A stretch of 39,187 nucleotides of DNA from an uncultured Comamonadaceae bacterium (GTDB taxonomy: Bacteria; Pseudomonadota; Gammaproteobacteria; Burkholderiales; Burkholderiaceae), in NCBI GenBank assembly GCA_946482595.1, contig CAMLSD010000043.1:1-39187 (forward strand), read 5' to 3'. Both the position numbers and the translations under genes were made by a program. Positions 31,313 through 39,187 of this stretch are shown here, one piece after another (positions within the stretch are counted from its first letter, which is position 1; each line of letters begins with the position of its first letter). The notes under the pieces are model-generated. The model did no database searches. It was not told the DNA's origin and was given only the letters and a program-made list of their open reading frames with translations.

Positions 31313-32734
31313 ATGAAACCGTCCGAACCCGACTTCCTGCACAACCTGCGCACTGAACTGGCTGACCTGCGGGTCTGGCTGGACCGCGTCATCGTGCTGG
31401 CGTATGCGGCCATCGCCGGCCTGTTTGTGGTGGGCTTCACGATGCTGGCTGAGGCGGCGCTGCACCAGTTCCACCGGGTCGAGGCCTGGCAGCCCTGGAT
31501 GACGCTGGTGTGGACACCGGCCTGGGTGGTGGGCCTGGTGTGGATCACGCAGCGGTTCTTTCCCGGGGCGGCGGGTTCGGGCATCCCGCAGGTGATGGTG
31601 GCGCTCGACCCGGCCACACCGGCCGATCAGCGCGGGTTGTTCGTGTCGCTGCGCCTGAGCTGCGCCAAGATCGCGCTCACCGCCGGCGGGCTGCTGGCGG
31701 GGCTGTCGATCGGGCGCGAGGGGCCGTCGGTGCAGGTGGCCGCGGGGGTGATGCTGCATGCGCGGCGCTGGTTGTCGCCGCGCTCGGGCATCGACGACCA
31801 CGGGCTGCTGGTGGCCGGCGGGGCGGCCGGCATTGCGGCGGCCTTCAATGCGCCGCTGGCGGGGGTGGTGTTTGCGGTCGAGCAGTTGTCACGCAACCTG
31901 GACGCTCGCAACAGCGGGCTGATCCTGTCGGCCATCGTGCTGGCCGGCTTGATGGGCATGTCGGTGTTCGGCAATTACACCTACTTCGGGGTGATCCGGG
32001 TGCCGGGGCTGGACTGGAGCCTGCTCGGGCCGGGGCTGCTGGTGGTGCTGGGGTGTGGCCTGCTGGGCGGCTTGATGTCGCGGCTGCTGGTGGCCAGCGC
32101 CGCGGGCCTGCCCGATCGCTTCAGCGACTACCGGCGGCGCCACCCGCTGCGTTTTGCGGCAGCCTGCGGCCTGCTGGTGGCGGTGATCGGCTGGGCCGGT
32201 GACGGCAGCACGTTTGGCGGCGGTGACGACACCACCCGGCGCATGCTGGCCGGCGAGGCCGAGGTGCCGCCGCTGTATGTGCTGCTGAAGTTCCTGGCGA
32301 CCTGGGTGTCGAGCTGGGCCGGGGTGCCTGGCGGGGTGTTTGCGCCGGCCCTGGCCATCGGCGCCGGGGTGGGCCATGACGTGGCCCTGTGGACCGGCCA
32401 GACCGGGCCCAGCGGTGGCACGGCGGCACTGATCGCGATGGGCATGGCGGGGTTGCTGGCGGCAGTCACGCAGGCGCCGATCACCGCCTTCATCATCGTG
32501 ATGGAGATGGTCGACGGCCATGCAATGGTGCTCAGCCTGATGACGGTGGCGATGCTGTCCAGCCTGGTCTCGCGCATGCTCAGCCGCCCGCTCTACAGCG
32601 GCATGGCCGAGCTGCAGGCGCTGCGACTGGGGCCACCGGTGCCGGTCGCCCCGGCGCCCGAGGCCCCGTCGGGCGAGGGAACAGGCGAGGGAACGAGCGC
32701 TGGTGAGGGCGCGGGCGCGCGGGCACCAGGTTGA
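31313..32734 (+). CDS. ClC-family chloride channel/transporter
   Basis: A 473-residue ClC protein with about 16-18 helical segments, expected to move Cl- (possibly exchanged with H+) across the inner membrane. Selectivity-filter motifs: GSGIPQV (about residues 89-95, with the anion-binding Ser), GREGPSVQ (the external gating Glu), GVPGGVFAPALAIGAGVG (helix N) and the binding Tyr in RPLYSG. In the segment PLAGVVFAVEQLSRN the second acidic residue of the Escherichia coli 'EE' pair (the internal proton Glu, E203) is Gln here. No CBS domains; instead a low-complexity Pro/Gly/Glu tail of about 35 residues. The ATG has no clear ribosome binding site. It diverges from ssb. Confidence 0.93.
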   Translation: MKPSEPDFLHNLRTELADLRVWLDRVIVLAYAAIAGLFVVGFTMLAEAALHQFHRVEAWQPWMTLVWTPAWVVGLVWITQRFFPGAAGSGIPQVMVALDPATPADQRGLFVSLRLSCAKIALTAGGLLAGLSIGREGPSVQVAAGVMLHARRWLSPRSGIDDHGLLVAGGAAGIAAAFNAPLAGVVFAVEQLSRNLDARNSGLILSAIVLAGLMGMSVFGNYTYFGVIRVPGLDWSLLGPGLLVVLGCGLLGGLMSRLLVASAAGLPDRFSDYRRRHPLRFAAACGLLVAVIGWAGDGSTFGGGDDTTRRMLAGEAEVPPLYVLLKFLATWVSSWAGVPGGVFAPALAIGAGVGHDVALWTGQTGPSGGTAALIAMGMAGLLAAVTQAPITAFIIVMEMVDGHAMVLSLMTVAMLSSLVSRMLSRPLYSGMAELQALRLGPPVPVAPAPEAPSGEGTGEGTSAGEGAGARAPG

Positions 32735-32735
32735 G

Positions 32736-32760
32736 CCGCACTGACCCGCACTGACCCGCA
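32736..32760. repeat. 2.5-copy tandem 10-base repeat
   Basis: The unit CTGACCCGCA occurs twice, preceded by a half copy, directly after the ClC stop codon and before the convergent MFS gene. Confidence 0.7.
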
Positions 32761-32800
32761 CCAAGCCGCCGCCCGCGCACGGCCCCGGCCCCGCGCCCGG

Positions 32801-34039
32801 TCAGGACGCCCGCGACACGGGCGTGGACGCCTGCCCCGCCGCTGCCGCGCGCTGGCGTGCCGGCGGGCGCATCGGCCAGGCCAGCACCAGCCACAAAAGC
32901 ATCAGCGCGGCGCAGGCCCAGAACACCAGCCCGTAGCCGCCGCGGTGCGCCAGCCAGCCGCCCAGCGCCCCCCCGGCAAACAGGCCGAGCGACTGGGTGG
33001 TGTTGTAGATGCCCAGCGCCAGGCCCTTGGCCGCGGGCGGGGCCACGCGCGAGACGAGCGACGGCAACGAGGCCTCCAGCACGTTGAAGCCCACAAAAAA
33101 CGCCAGCAGCAGGGCGATCAGGGCCCAGGGGTGGGTCCAGTACTGCGCCAGCAGCGCTTCGGTCAGTGCCAGCAGGGCCACGCTGCCCAGAAAGACCGCC
33201 CGCACCCGGCCGTGGCGCTCGCTCCACAGCACCGGTGGCAGCATCAGCACGAAGGAGCCGAGCACCACCGGCAGGTAGACCCAGCCATGGCGCTCGACCG
33301 GCAGGCCGAGCTGCTGCACCAGGGCGACCGGCACCGCCACGAACATCGCCATCTGCACCAGGTGCAGCAGGAAGATGCCCAGGTTCAGGCGCAGCAGTTC
33401 GGGGTGCAGGGCGACGTCGAGCCAGGCCGGGGCCGGGCCGGCCGTGGCGGCGGCCGGGCTGCCGCCGGCGGGCACCAGCCACAGCACGACGGCAATGCCG
33501 GCCAGCGCCAGCACGGCCGTGAGCGCAAACAGGCCGCCCATGCCCACGGCGGCATACAGCCACGGGCCGGCCACCAGTGACAGCGCAAAGGTCAGCCCGA
33601 TCGAGCCGCCGACCATCGCCATGGCGCGGGTGCGGACCTCGTCGCGGGTGTGGTCGGCAATCAGCGCGGTGATGGCCGCCGAGATGGCGCCAGCCCCCTG
33701 GATGGCGCGCCCGACGATGATGCCCGCCAGGGTGTCGGCACTGGCAGCCACCACCGAGCCCAGCGCAAACACCAGCAGCCCGGCCACGATGACCGGCTTG
33801 CGGCCATATCGGTCGGAGGCCCAGCCGAACGGGATCTGCAGGAACGACTGGGTGAGGCCGTAGGCGCCGATGGCGAGGCCAATCAGGGCCTGCTGCTCGC
33901 CGCCGGGCAGGCCGCGCGCATGCACGGCAAACACCGGCAGGATCAGGAACAGCCCGAGCATGCGCAGCGCGAAGATCGACGCCAGCCAGGCGCTGGTGCG
34001 GCGCTCGTCGGGGGTGAATCGGACAGGGGAAGCAGTCAC
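32801..34039 (-). CDS. YajR-like MFS transporter
   Basis: A 412-residue 12-helix major facilitator protein. The N-terminus (TPDERRTSAWLASIFALRML, then ALIGLAIGAYGLTQSFLQIP) closely parallels Escherichia coli YajR, as do motif A GWASDRYGRKP and motif B RAIQGAGAISAAITAL. The C-terminal cytoplasmic YAM domain of YajR is absent; the protein ends in a short Ala/Gln-rich tail. Function is putative drug or proton-driven efflux; the substrate is unknown even for YajR. The GTG at 34039 was chosen because it leads into the TPDERR start; the frame is open further up with only a TTG. In related bacteria such a gene often sits between uvrA and ssb. Confidence 0.87.
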   Translation of the reverse strand: MTASPVRFTPDERRTSAWLASIFALRMLGLFLILPVFAVHARGLPGGEQQALIGLAIGAYGLTQSFLQIPFGWASDRYGRKPVIVAGLLVFALGSVVAASADTLAGIIVGRAIQGAGAISAAITALIADHTRDEVRTRAMAMVGGSIGLTFALSLVAGPWLYAAVGMGGLFALTAVLALAGIAVVLWLVPAGGSPAAATAGPAPAWLDVALHPELLRLNLGIFLLHLVQMAMFVAVPVALVQQLGLPVERHGWVYLPVVLGSFVLMLPPVLWSERHGRVRAVFLGSVALLALTEALLAQYWTHPWALIALLLAFFVGFNVLEASLPSLVSRVAPPAAKGLALGIYNTTQSLGLFAGGALGGWLAHRGGYGLVFWACAALMLLWLVLAWPMRPPARQRAAAAGQASTPVSRAS

Positions 34040-34106
34040 GGGCAATGGATCCAGGCGGCGCCCTGACAACAAGGGCGCAACCCGGCATTGTCGCGGATCG
34101 TGGGGT

Positions 34107-36425
34107 TCAGGGAGATGCCGGGGCCCGGCGCAGCACCTGGCGGATGCGATCGTCCAGGCTCATCAGGTCCAGCGGTTTGGTCCAGTAGTCGTCGAAACCC
34201 TCGCGGCGCGCGCGGGCCAGCTCCTCGGGCATGGCGTCGGCCGACACGGCCACGCAGGGCAGGTGGCGCGCGCCGGCCACGCTGCGCAGGCGGTGCAGCA
34301 CCTGGTAGCCGGTGATGCCGGGCAGGTTCAGGTCCAGCAGCACCAGGTCGGGCAGGAAGTCGGGGGTGGCGCCGTCGAACAGCGCCATCGCCTGCTCGCC
34401 GCTGGCGGCCACGTCCAGCCGGTAGCGGTTGTCGAACAGGGCCAGCGCATGCTGCATCAGCAGCACGTTGAGCGGGTTGTCCTCGACGTACAGCACCCGC
34501 ACCTGGCCGCCGGGCGCGGCCGGGCGGGGCCGTTCCTCGGTGGCCTCGCGGGGTGGGGCCACCACCGGGCAGGGCACCGCCGCCAGCGGCAGGCGCAGCG
34601 TGAAGACGGTGCCCACCCCGGGCTCGGACTCCACGTCCACGCTGCCGCCCATGGCCAGCATCAGCCGGCGCGAGATCGACAGCCCCAGCCCCGTGCCTTC
34701 GATGGTGCTGGACTCGGCGCCCAGGCGGTTGAAGGGCTGGAAAAGCTGCGCCTGGCGGCGTGCGTCCAGCCCGGCGCCGGAGTCGCGCACCGCCAGGCAG
34801 GCCTGCTCGCCACGGCGCTCCCAGCTCACCAGCACGCTGCCGTGCTCGCGGTTGTATTTGATGGCGTTGGACAGCAGATTGATGATGACCTGGCGCAGCC
34901 GGGTGCGGTCGGCCTGGGCGCACACCGGTTCACCGTCGGGCGCGCTGCACTCCAGGTGGATGCCCTGGGCCATCGCGATGGGCTGCAGCAGGGTGAGGGT
35001 TTCATGCACCAGCTCGGCCAGCGACACCGACTCGATCGACAGTCGGATCGCGCCCGATTCGATCGAGGCCAGGTCGAGCATGTCGTTGACGATCTGCAGC
35101 AGGTGGTTGCTGGCCGTGCGCAGGCGGCGCACATGTTCACGCTGCGTGGGCGGCAGGTTGTGGGCGTCGCGCTCGAGCAGTTGCGCAAAGCCGAGCACCC
35201 CGTTCAGCGGTGTGCGCAGTTCATGGCTCACGCGTGAGAGGAACTCGCTCTTGGCCAGGCTGGCGCGCTGCGCGGCCTCCTTTTCCATCTGGGCCTGGGC
35301 GGCGCGCTTCTGTTCGGTGATGTCGATGGTGGTGCCCACCAGCAGGGCCTGGTCGTGCGACACCATGCGGCGCCCCACCGAGCGGATCTCGCGCACCTCA
35401 CCGTCGGGGTGCACCACGCGGAATTCGGCGTCGATGCTGGTGATCTCGCCGCGCATCAGGCCGCGCGCGAGCTGGCTTGCCCGGTCGCGGTCTTCCGGGT
35501 GCACACATTGCACCCAGTGCTCCAGCGTCAGTTCGGCATCGTGCGGCAGGCCGAACAGGTGGTACATGCGCTCGTTCCACTTCAGGCGGTTCTCGGCCAG
35601 CACGACCTCCCATACGCCCAGGCCGGCCACCTCGGCCGCCAGGTCCAGCCGGTCGGCCAGGTCGCTCAGCCGCTCCTGCACCGCCCGCTGCTCGGTGATG
35701 TCCTGGAAGGTGCCTGCGATGCGCACCACCCGTCCGTCGCGCCACTGGGCGTTGCCGATGGCACGGGTCCAGCGCCGTTTGCCGAGTGCGGTGACGATTT
35801 CGAGCTCCAGGTCATAGGGCTCGCCCTCGCGGATGGCGCGCTGCACCGCCGCCTCGATCCGCTCGCGCGAGCCGGGCGTGAACATCGACAGCGATTTCTC
35901 CACGTCCACCGGCGTGCCCACCGGCAGTTCGTGGATCGCGTAGGTCTCGTCGGTCCAGCGCAGCTCGCCGGTGGTGACGTCGACGTCCCAGGCGCCCACG
36001 TGGGCGATCTGCGAGGCGTCGTTCAGCAGTCGTTCATTGCGGGTGTAGCGGTCCTGGGCCTGCTTCCAGGCGGTGATGTCCTGCTGCAGTGCAATGCGGT
36101 GGGTCACGCGGCCTTGCGCGTCGAACAGCGGGCGCAACTCCAGCTCGATCCAGTATTCGCGCCCGTCGCGGGTGTAGTTGGCGAGCTGCAGGCCGCTGAA
36201 CGGCCGGTTGGCGGCCACGGCGTCGTGCAGCTCGCGCAGGGCGGCCGGGTCGGTGCCCGGGCCGTGGAGGAAGTCGCTCGGGCGGCGCCCGCGGATCTCG
36301 TCCAGCCGGTAGCCAGTGGTCTGCTCGAACGCGGCGTTCACCCACACCACGGCGCCTTGGGCGTCGGTCACGACGACCAGGTGGGCGGTGTTGCGCGCAA
36401 GCGCAGCCAGGATCGCGTCGTCCAT
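34107..36425 (-). CDS. Three-PAS hybrid sensor histidine kinase
   Basis: A 772-residue cytoplasmic hybrid kinase; no membrane helix is seen. Domains: PAS1 about 5-115 (VVVTDAQGAVVWVNAAFEQT), PAS2/PAC about 130-247 (GAWDVDVTTGELRWTDETY), PAS3/PAC about 255-373 (GVWEVVLAENRLKWNERMY), HisKA about 390-455 with phospho-acceptor His401 in SHELRTPLNG, and HATPase about 505-615 with the N box (INLLSNAIKYN), G1 (DSGAGLD) and G2 (EGTGLGLS). A receiver domain at about 642-765 has the acidic pocket VLYVEDN, phospho-acceptor Asp698 in LVLLDLNLP and Lys750. PAS1 with RDGREYWIELELRP looks LOV/redox-like, but the Cys of a LOV NCRFLQ motif is absent. The signal is unknown. No output regulator gene is adjacent. 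Confidence 0.93.
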   Translation of the reverse strand: MDDAILAALARNTAHLVVVTDAQGAVVWVNAAFEQTTGYRLDEIRGRRPSDFLHGPGTDPAALRELHDAVAANRPFSGLQLANYTRDGREYWIELELRPLFDAQGRVTHRIALQQDITAWKQAQDRYTRNERLLNDASQIAHVGAWDVDVTTGELRWTDETYAIHELPVGTPVDVEKSLSMFTPGSRERIEAAVQRAIREGEPYDLELEIVTALGKRRWTRAIGNAQWRDGRVVRIAGTFQDITEQRAVQERLSDLADRLDLAAEVAGLGVWEVVLAENRLKWNERMYHLFGLPHDAELTLEHWVQCVHPEDRDRASQLARGLMRGEITSIDAEFRVVHPDGEVREIRSVGRRMVSHDQALLVGTTIDITEQKRAAQAQMEKEAAQRASLAKSEFLSRVSHELRTPLNGVLGFAQLLERDAHNLPPTQREHVRRLRTASNHLLQIVNDMLDLASIESGAIRLSIESVSLAELVHETLTLLQPIAMAQGIHLECSAPDGEPVCAQADRTRLRQVIINLLSNAIKYNREHGSVLVSWERRGEQACLAVRDSGAGLDARRQAQLFQPFNRLGAESSTIEGTGLGLSISRRLMLAMGGSVDVESEPGVGTVFTLRLPLAAVPCPVVAPPREATEERPRPAAPGGQVRVLYVEDNPLNVLLMQHALALFDNRYRLDVAASGEQAMALFDGATPDFLPDLVLLDLNLPGITGYQVLHRLRSVAGARHLPCVAVSADAMPEELARARREGFDDYWTKPLDLMSLDDRIRQVLRRAPASP

Positions 36426-36459
36426 GTTGCGGAGCCTTCGGATCAGCGAGGTCGCGTTT

Positions 36460-36475
36460 TGTGACATTCTGTGAC
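36460..36475. promoter_or_regulatory. TGTGAC direct repeats between kinase and recQ
   Basis: TGTGAC at 36460-36465 and 36470-36475, 10 bases apart (one helical turn), lies 35 bases upstream of the kinase ATG in the 165-base divergent gap. Tandem half-sites with this spacing suit a response regulator or similar dimer. Confidence 0.4.
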
Positions 36476-36590
36476 CCGAGGGGCAGCCGGTGTCAAGAGA
36501 CAAGACCCGTGGCGACCCCGCGTCTTCAGGGGGCACCGGGCGAGGCGGTGGCGTACCATCGCGGCTTTGCCGATCCTGCTGCCTGCTCCC

Positions 36591-38498
36591 ATGCCTGTTT
36601 CCACCGCGCCGCTGACCATCCTGCAGGAGGTGTTCGGCTACCCCGCCTTCCGTGGCCAGCAGCAGGCCATCGTCGAGCAGGTCACCCAGGGCGGCGACGC
36701 CCTGGTGCTGATGCCCACCGGCGGCGGCAAGAGCCTGTGCTACCAGGTGCCGGCGATTGCGCGGCACCGCGCCGGCCAGGGTGTGGCGGTGGTGGTCAGC
36801 CCGCTGATCGCGCTGATGCACGATCAGGTCGGTGCCCTCGAAGAGGCCGGCGTGCATGCGGCCTTCCTGAATTCCACGCTGGGGTTCGAGGACGCCCAGC
36901 GCGTCGAGCGCGAAATGATGAGCGGGCGGCTGGTGCTGCTGTATGCCGCGCCCGAGCGCGTGACCACACCGCGCTTCCAGGCCCAGCTCGACTCACTGCA
37001 TGAACGCGGGCTGCTCAGCCTGTTCGCGATCGACGAGGCGCACTGCGTCTCGCAATGGGGCCATGACTTCCGGGCCGAGTACCTGGGCTTGTCGGTGCTG
37101 CACGAGCGTTACCCCGAGGTGCCGCGCATCGCGCTGACCGCCACGGCCGACGAGCACACCCGCGCCGACATCATCGAGCGGCTGCAGCTGCAGGACGCGC
37201 GGGTCTTCATCAGCAGCTTCGACCGGCCGAACATCCGCTACACCATCGTCGAGAAGGACAACGCCCGCGCCCAGTTGCTGCGCTTCCTGGCCGATGAACA
37301 CGAGGGTGAGGCCGGGGTGGTGTACTGCCAGTCCCGCAAGAAGGTCGACGAAACGGCGGCCTGGCTGTGCGACGAAGGGCTGACCGCCTTGCCCTACCAC
37401 GCCGGGCTGGATGCTGCGGTGCGTCAGCGGCACCAGGACCGCTTTCTGCGCGAGGACGGCATCGTGATGGTGGCCACCATTGCGTTCGGCATGGGCATCG
37501 ACAAACCCGACGTGCGTTTTGTGGCCCACCTGGACCTGCCCAAGAACATCGAGAGCTACTACCAGGAGACCGGTCGTGCCGGCCGCGACGGTGAACCCGC
37601 CGATGCCTGGATGGCCTATGGCCTGGCCGACGTCGTCAACCAGCGCCGCATGATCGACGAAAGCCCCGCCGGCGAGGAGTTCAAGCGGGTGCAGCGCAGC
37701 AAGCTCGATGCACTGCTGGCGCTGGCCGAGGCGCACGACTGCCGCCGCGTGCGGCTGCTGTCGTATTTTGGCGAGGTGTACGGTGGGGAGGCCGACGAGG
37801 GCAGCGTGCCGGTGCTGCGCTGCGGCAACTGCGACAACTGCCTGAACCCGCCGTCCACCTGGGACGCCACCGAGGCGGCGCGCAAGGCGCTGTCGTGCAT
37901 CTACCGCTTCCAGCAGGCCGGGCGCGACTTCGGCCCGCGCAGCTTTGGTGCCGGGCATCTGCTGGACGTGCTGCGCGGCAAGCGCTCGGACAAGGTGGTG
38001 CAGTACGGGCATGACCGGCTGTCGACCTTCGGCATCGGCGCCGACCTGTCCGAGACCCAGTGGCGCTCGGTGCTGCGCCAGCTCGTGGCGCTGGGCCATG
38101 TGGTGAGCGAGGGTGAATACAACACGCTGGCGCTGACCGACAGCGCCCGATCGGTGCTGCGTGGCGAGGTGCAACTGCTGCTGCGCGTGCCGGCCGAGGC
38201 GCCGCGCCGCGGGCGCACCGGGCGGGTTGCGCGCTCGGGCCGCACCAGCACGAAGACGGCACCGGCCGATCTGGACGTGGCCGCCCAGGCGCGCTTCACT
38301 GCGCTCAGGGCCTGGCGGTCGGAGGTGGCGCGCGAGCACAACCTGCCGGCCTATGTGGTGTTCAACGATGCCTCACTGGCCGAAATGGCCCGGCTGCATC
38401 CGGATTCGATGGAGTCATTGGCCCACATCAGCGGCGTGGGGGCCAAGAAGCTCGAGGCCTACGGCCGCGAGATCCTCAGGGTGCTGGGCGACGCCTGA
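36591..38498 (+). CDS. recQ: ATP-dependent DNA helicase RecQ
   Basis: A 635-residue RecQ helicase that unwinds DNA 3' to 5' in recombination and replication repair. It has motif 0 ([14 protein letters not shown]), Walker A in [13 protein letters not shown] (about residues 40-52), DEAH box [17 protein letters not shown], motif [10 protein letters not shown], and motif [12 protein letters not shown]. The zinc-binding subdomain has its cysteines in [12 protein letters not shown], then the RQC winged helix (about 420-520), a basic linker ([15 protein letters not shown]), and a C-terminal HRDC domain (about 560-632, [18 protein letters not shown]). The ATG at 36591 leads straight into the family start; the upstream extension of the frame has no support. 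Confidence 0.97.
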   Translation: MPVSTAPLTILQEVFGYPAFRGQQQAIVEQVTQGGDALVLMPTGGGKSLCYQVPAIARHRAGQGVAVVVSPLIALMHDQVGALEEAGVHAAFLNSTLGFEDAQRVEREMMSGRLVLLYAAPERVTTPRFQAQLDSLHERGLLSLFAIDEAHCVSQWGHDFRAEYLGLSVLHERYPEVPRIALTATADEHTRADIIERLQLQDARVFISSFDRPNIRYTIVEKDNARAQLLRFLADEHEGEAGVVYCQSRKKVDETAAWLCDEGLTALPYHAGLDAAVRQRHQDRFLREDGIVMVATIAFGMGIDKPDVRFVAHLDLPKNIESYYQETGRAGRDGEPADAWMAYGLADVVNQRRMIDESPAGEEFKRVQRSKLDALLALAEAHDCRRVRLLSYFGEVYGGEADEGSVPVLRCGNCDNCLNPPSTWDATEAARKALSCIYRFQQAGRDFGPRSFGAGHLLDVLRGKRSDKVVQYGHDRLSTFGIGADLSETQWRSVLRQLVALGHVVSEGEYNTLALTDSARSVLRGEVQLLLRVPAEAPRRGRTGRVARSGRTSTKTAPADLDVAAQARFTALRAWRSEVAREHNLPAYVVFNDASLAEMARLHPDSMESLAHISGVGAKKLEAYGREILRVLGDA

Positions 38499-38517
38499 GG
38501 CGTGCGCCTGCCGTCAC

Positions 38518-38721
38518 TCAGGCGTAGGTGTTGACCTGGGTGCCCAGCGTGCCTTCGGTGGCCAGTTGCGGCACCGGCGGCAAGGCCTGCAGCAGGGCCA
38601 GTGCGCCGGCTTCCTGCACTTCCATGGCTTTTTTCAGCACGAGCACTTCGGCCTGCTGGGCGGTGCGCTGCTGCGCGATCTGCGACGAGGCGCTGGCGAT
38701 GGAGGCGGCTGAGATGTCCAT
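38518..38721 (-). CDS. YjfB-like putative motility protein
   Basis: A 67-residue protein matching the YjfB family: MDISAASIASASSQIAQQRT, then a helix AQQAEVLVLKKAMEVQEAGA, and a Pro/Leu-rich tail. Family members are small, linked to flagellar regulons, and of unknown function. The ATG at 38721 fits the family start exactly, yet there is almost no leader: the sigma-28 promoter's -10 element ends seven bases before it. It converges with recQ, 19 bases away. Confidence 0.85.
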   Translation of the reverse strand: MDISAASIASASSQIAQQRTAQQAEVLVLKKAMEVQEAGALALLQALPPVPQLATEGTLGTQVNTYA

Positions 38722-38728
38722 GTTCTTG

Positions 38729-38755
38729 GTATCGGCGGCGCGTGGGCGAACTTGA
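38729..38755 (-). promoter_or_regulatory. Sigma-28 (FliA) promoter of the YjfB-like gene
   Basis: The minus strand has TCAAGTTC (38755-38748), exactly 11 bases, then GCCGATAC (38736-38729), 6/8 and 7/8 matches to the flagellar consensus TAAAGTTT-N11-GCCGATAA. It lies directly before a motility-linked gene. Transcription would start at or within a base or two of the ATG. Confidence 0.75.
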
Positions 38756-38767
38756 GCGTCTTGCGGC

Positions 38768-39181
38768 TCACGGCGTCAGGATCAGCGTCGAGACGGCGCT
38801 GTCACCCCGTTGCCCCCAACCGTCGTAGGCGCGGGCGAACACTTCGGCTTCGGTGTCACGCACCACGCTGGGCAGGGTGACGGTGATCGCATAGGGGCGG
38901 GTGAGGTCGGCGCCGAGGAAGGTCCGGCGGCCGTCGATCACGATGAAAAAGTCGACCTGATCGACAAAGCCGCTGTCGTCACTGGCGGAGGCTGACAGCG
39001 TGAGCGTGCTGCCGCCCGGGGCGGTGGCGGGCACGACACCCAGCGTCACGCGCGGCGGGTCGTCGTCGTCACCGATCTCGCCACCGATGTAGATGCCGCC
39101 GCCGCAGGCGGCGAGCAGCAAGGAGGCGGCAGCGGTGCACACGGCGACATGCCAGCGGGCGCGGACGGTCGGGGCTTGCAT
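38768..39181 (-). CDS. Lipoprotein with an Ig-like domain
   Basis: A 137-residue lipoprotein. The signal peptide ends in the lipobox LLLAAC (Cys at about residue 26), followed by a Gly/Asp-rich tether (GGGIYIGGEIGDDDDPP). The rest is a beta-sandwich resembling bacterial Ig-like domains: PPRVTLGVVPATAPGGSTLT, SASASDDSGFVDQVDFFI, then RPYAITVTLP and VFARAYDGWGQRG. Function unknown; probably an outer-membrane surface or periplasmic adhesion or structural module. The ATG at 39181 is close to the window edge, so its promoter is not visible. It ends just upstream of the YjfB-like promoter. Confidence 0.82.
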   Translation of the reverse strand: MQAPTVRARWHVAVCTAAASLLLAACGGGIYIGGEIGDDDDPPRVTLGVVPATAPGGSTLTLSASASDDSGFVDQVDFFIVIDGRRTFLGADLTRPYAITVTLPSVVRDTEAEVFARAYDGWGQRGDSAVSTLILTP

Positions 39182-39187
39182 GAGCTG

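Noticed and set aside
32580..34088. 502-codon minus-strand frame overlapping the YajR-like gene
   Set aside because: Same strand but another frame; Ala/Arg/Gly-rich product. The 32801-34039 frame has the MFS motifs.

Overview
The window is chromosomal DNA from a GC-rich betaproteobacterium, most likely order Burkholderiales (Leptothrix/Rubrivivax/Ideonella-like). The evidence is strong GC bias at third codon positions, a Bug/TctC solute receptor, a Burkholderia-type porin, CaiB and HpcH/CitE enzymes, GlxA- and LysR-type regulators, and an SSB ending in the usual acidic tip. No rRNA, tRNA or CRISPR array was seen. Genus is inference.

Layout. 0-5.3 kb: a NERD-domain UvrD-like helicase coupled to a small membrane protein, a methyl-accepting chemotaxis protein with a candidate sigma-28 promoter, and two envelope proteins. 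5.3-11.7 kb: a DHA2-type MFS exporter, a GlxA-type AraC regulator, a secreted M20 amidohydrolase, and a divergent NmrA-like reductase/LysR pair. 11.9-14.9 kb: an unrecognised 169-residue protein, a secreted repeat protein, and an overlapping ECF sigma factor/anti-sigma factor/Nudix set. 15.0-17.3 kb: two different toxin-antitoxin pairs, each with its own inverted repeat upstream, around a membrane protein and a REP-like element.

17.3-26.0 kb is one catabolic block. A LysR regulator diverges from a tightly packed minus-strand operon: PrpF-type isomerase, TctC-type periplasmic receptor, MaoC-type hydratase, CaiB CoA-transferase, CitE-type lyase, an adenylosuccinate-lyase/PcaB-like lyase, then a porin. 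The CoA-transferase/hydratase/CitE trio is the logic of itaconate or mesaconate breakdown to acetyl-CoA and pyruvate. The added isomerase and elimination-type lyase suggest that a more complex unsaturated or substituted acid is fed in. I know of no pathway with this full set. The isomerase frame has no stop before the receptor gene.

26.0-30.6 kb is an accessory island with small genes, a HEPN-like protein, a decayed IS110 transposase, a glycine-zipper lipoprotein and an AT-rich same-strand run (28.7-30.4 kb). That run ends in a soluble 286-residue protein followed 10 bases later by a four-helix membrane protein, a layout typical of membrane-effector defence modules. From 30.6 kb core genes return: ssb with a textbook terminator, a ClC transporter, a YajR-like MFS protein, a three-PAS hybrid histidine kinase, RecQ, a YjfB-like motility protein with a very good sigma-28 promoter, and a lipoprotein.

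Antisense frames of these GC-rich genes stay open for long distances and were treated as shadows. Start codons were chosen by ribosome binding sites, family N-termini and signal peptides, so several differ from the longest possible frame.
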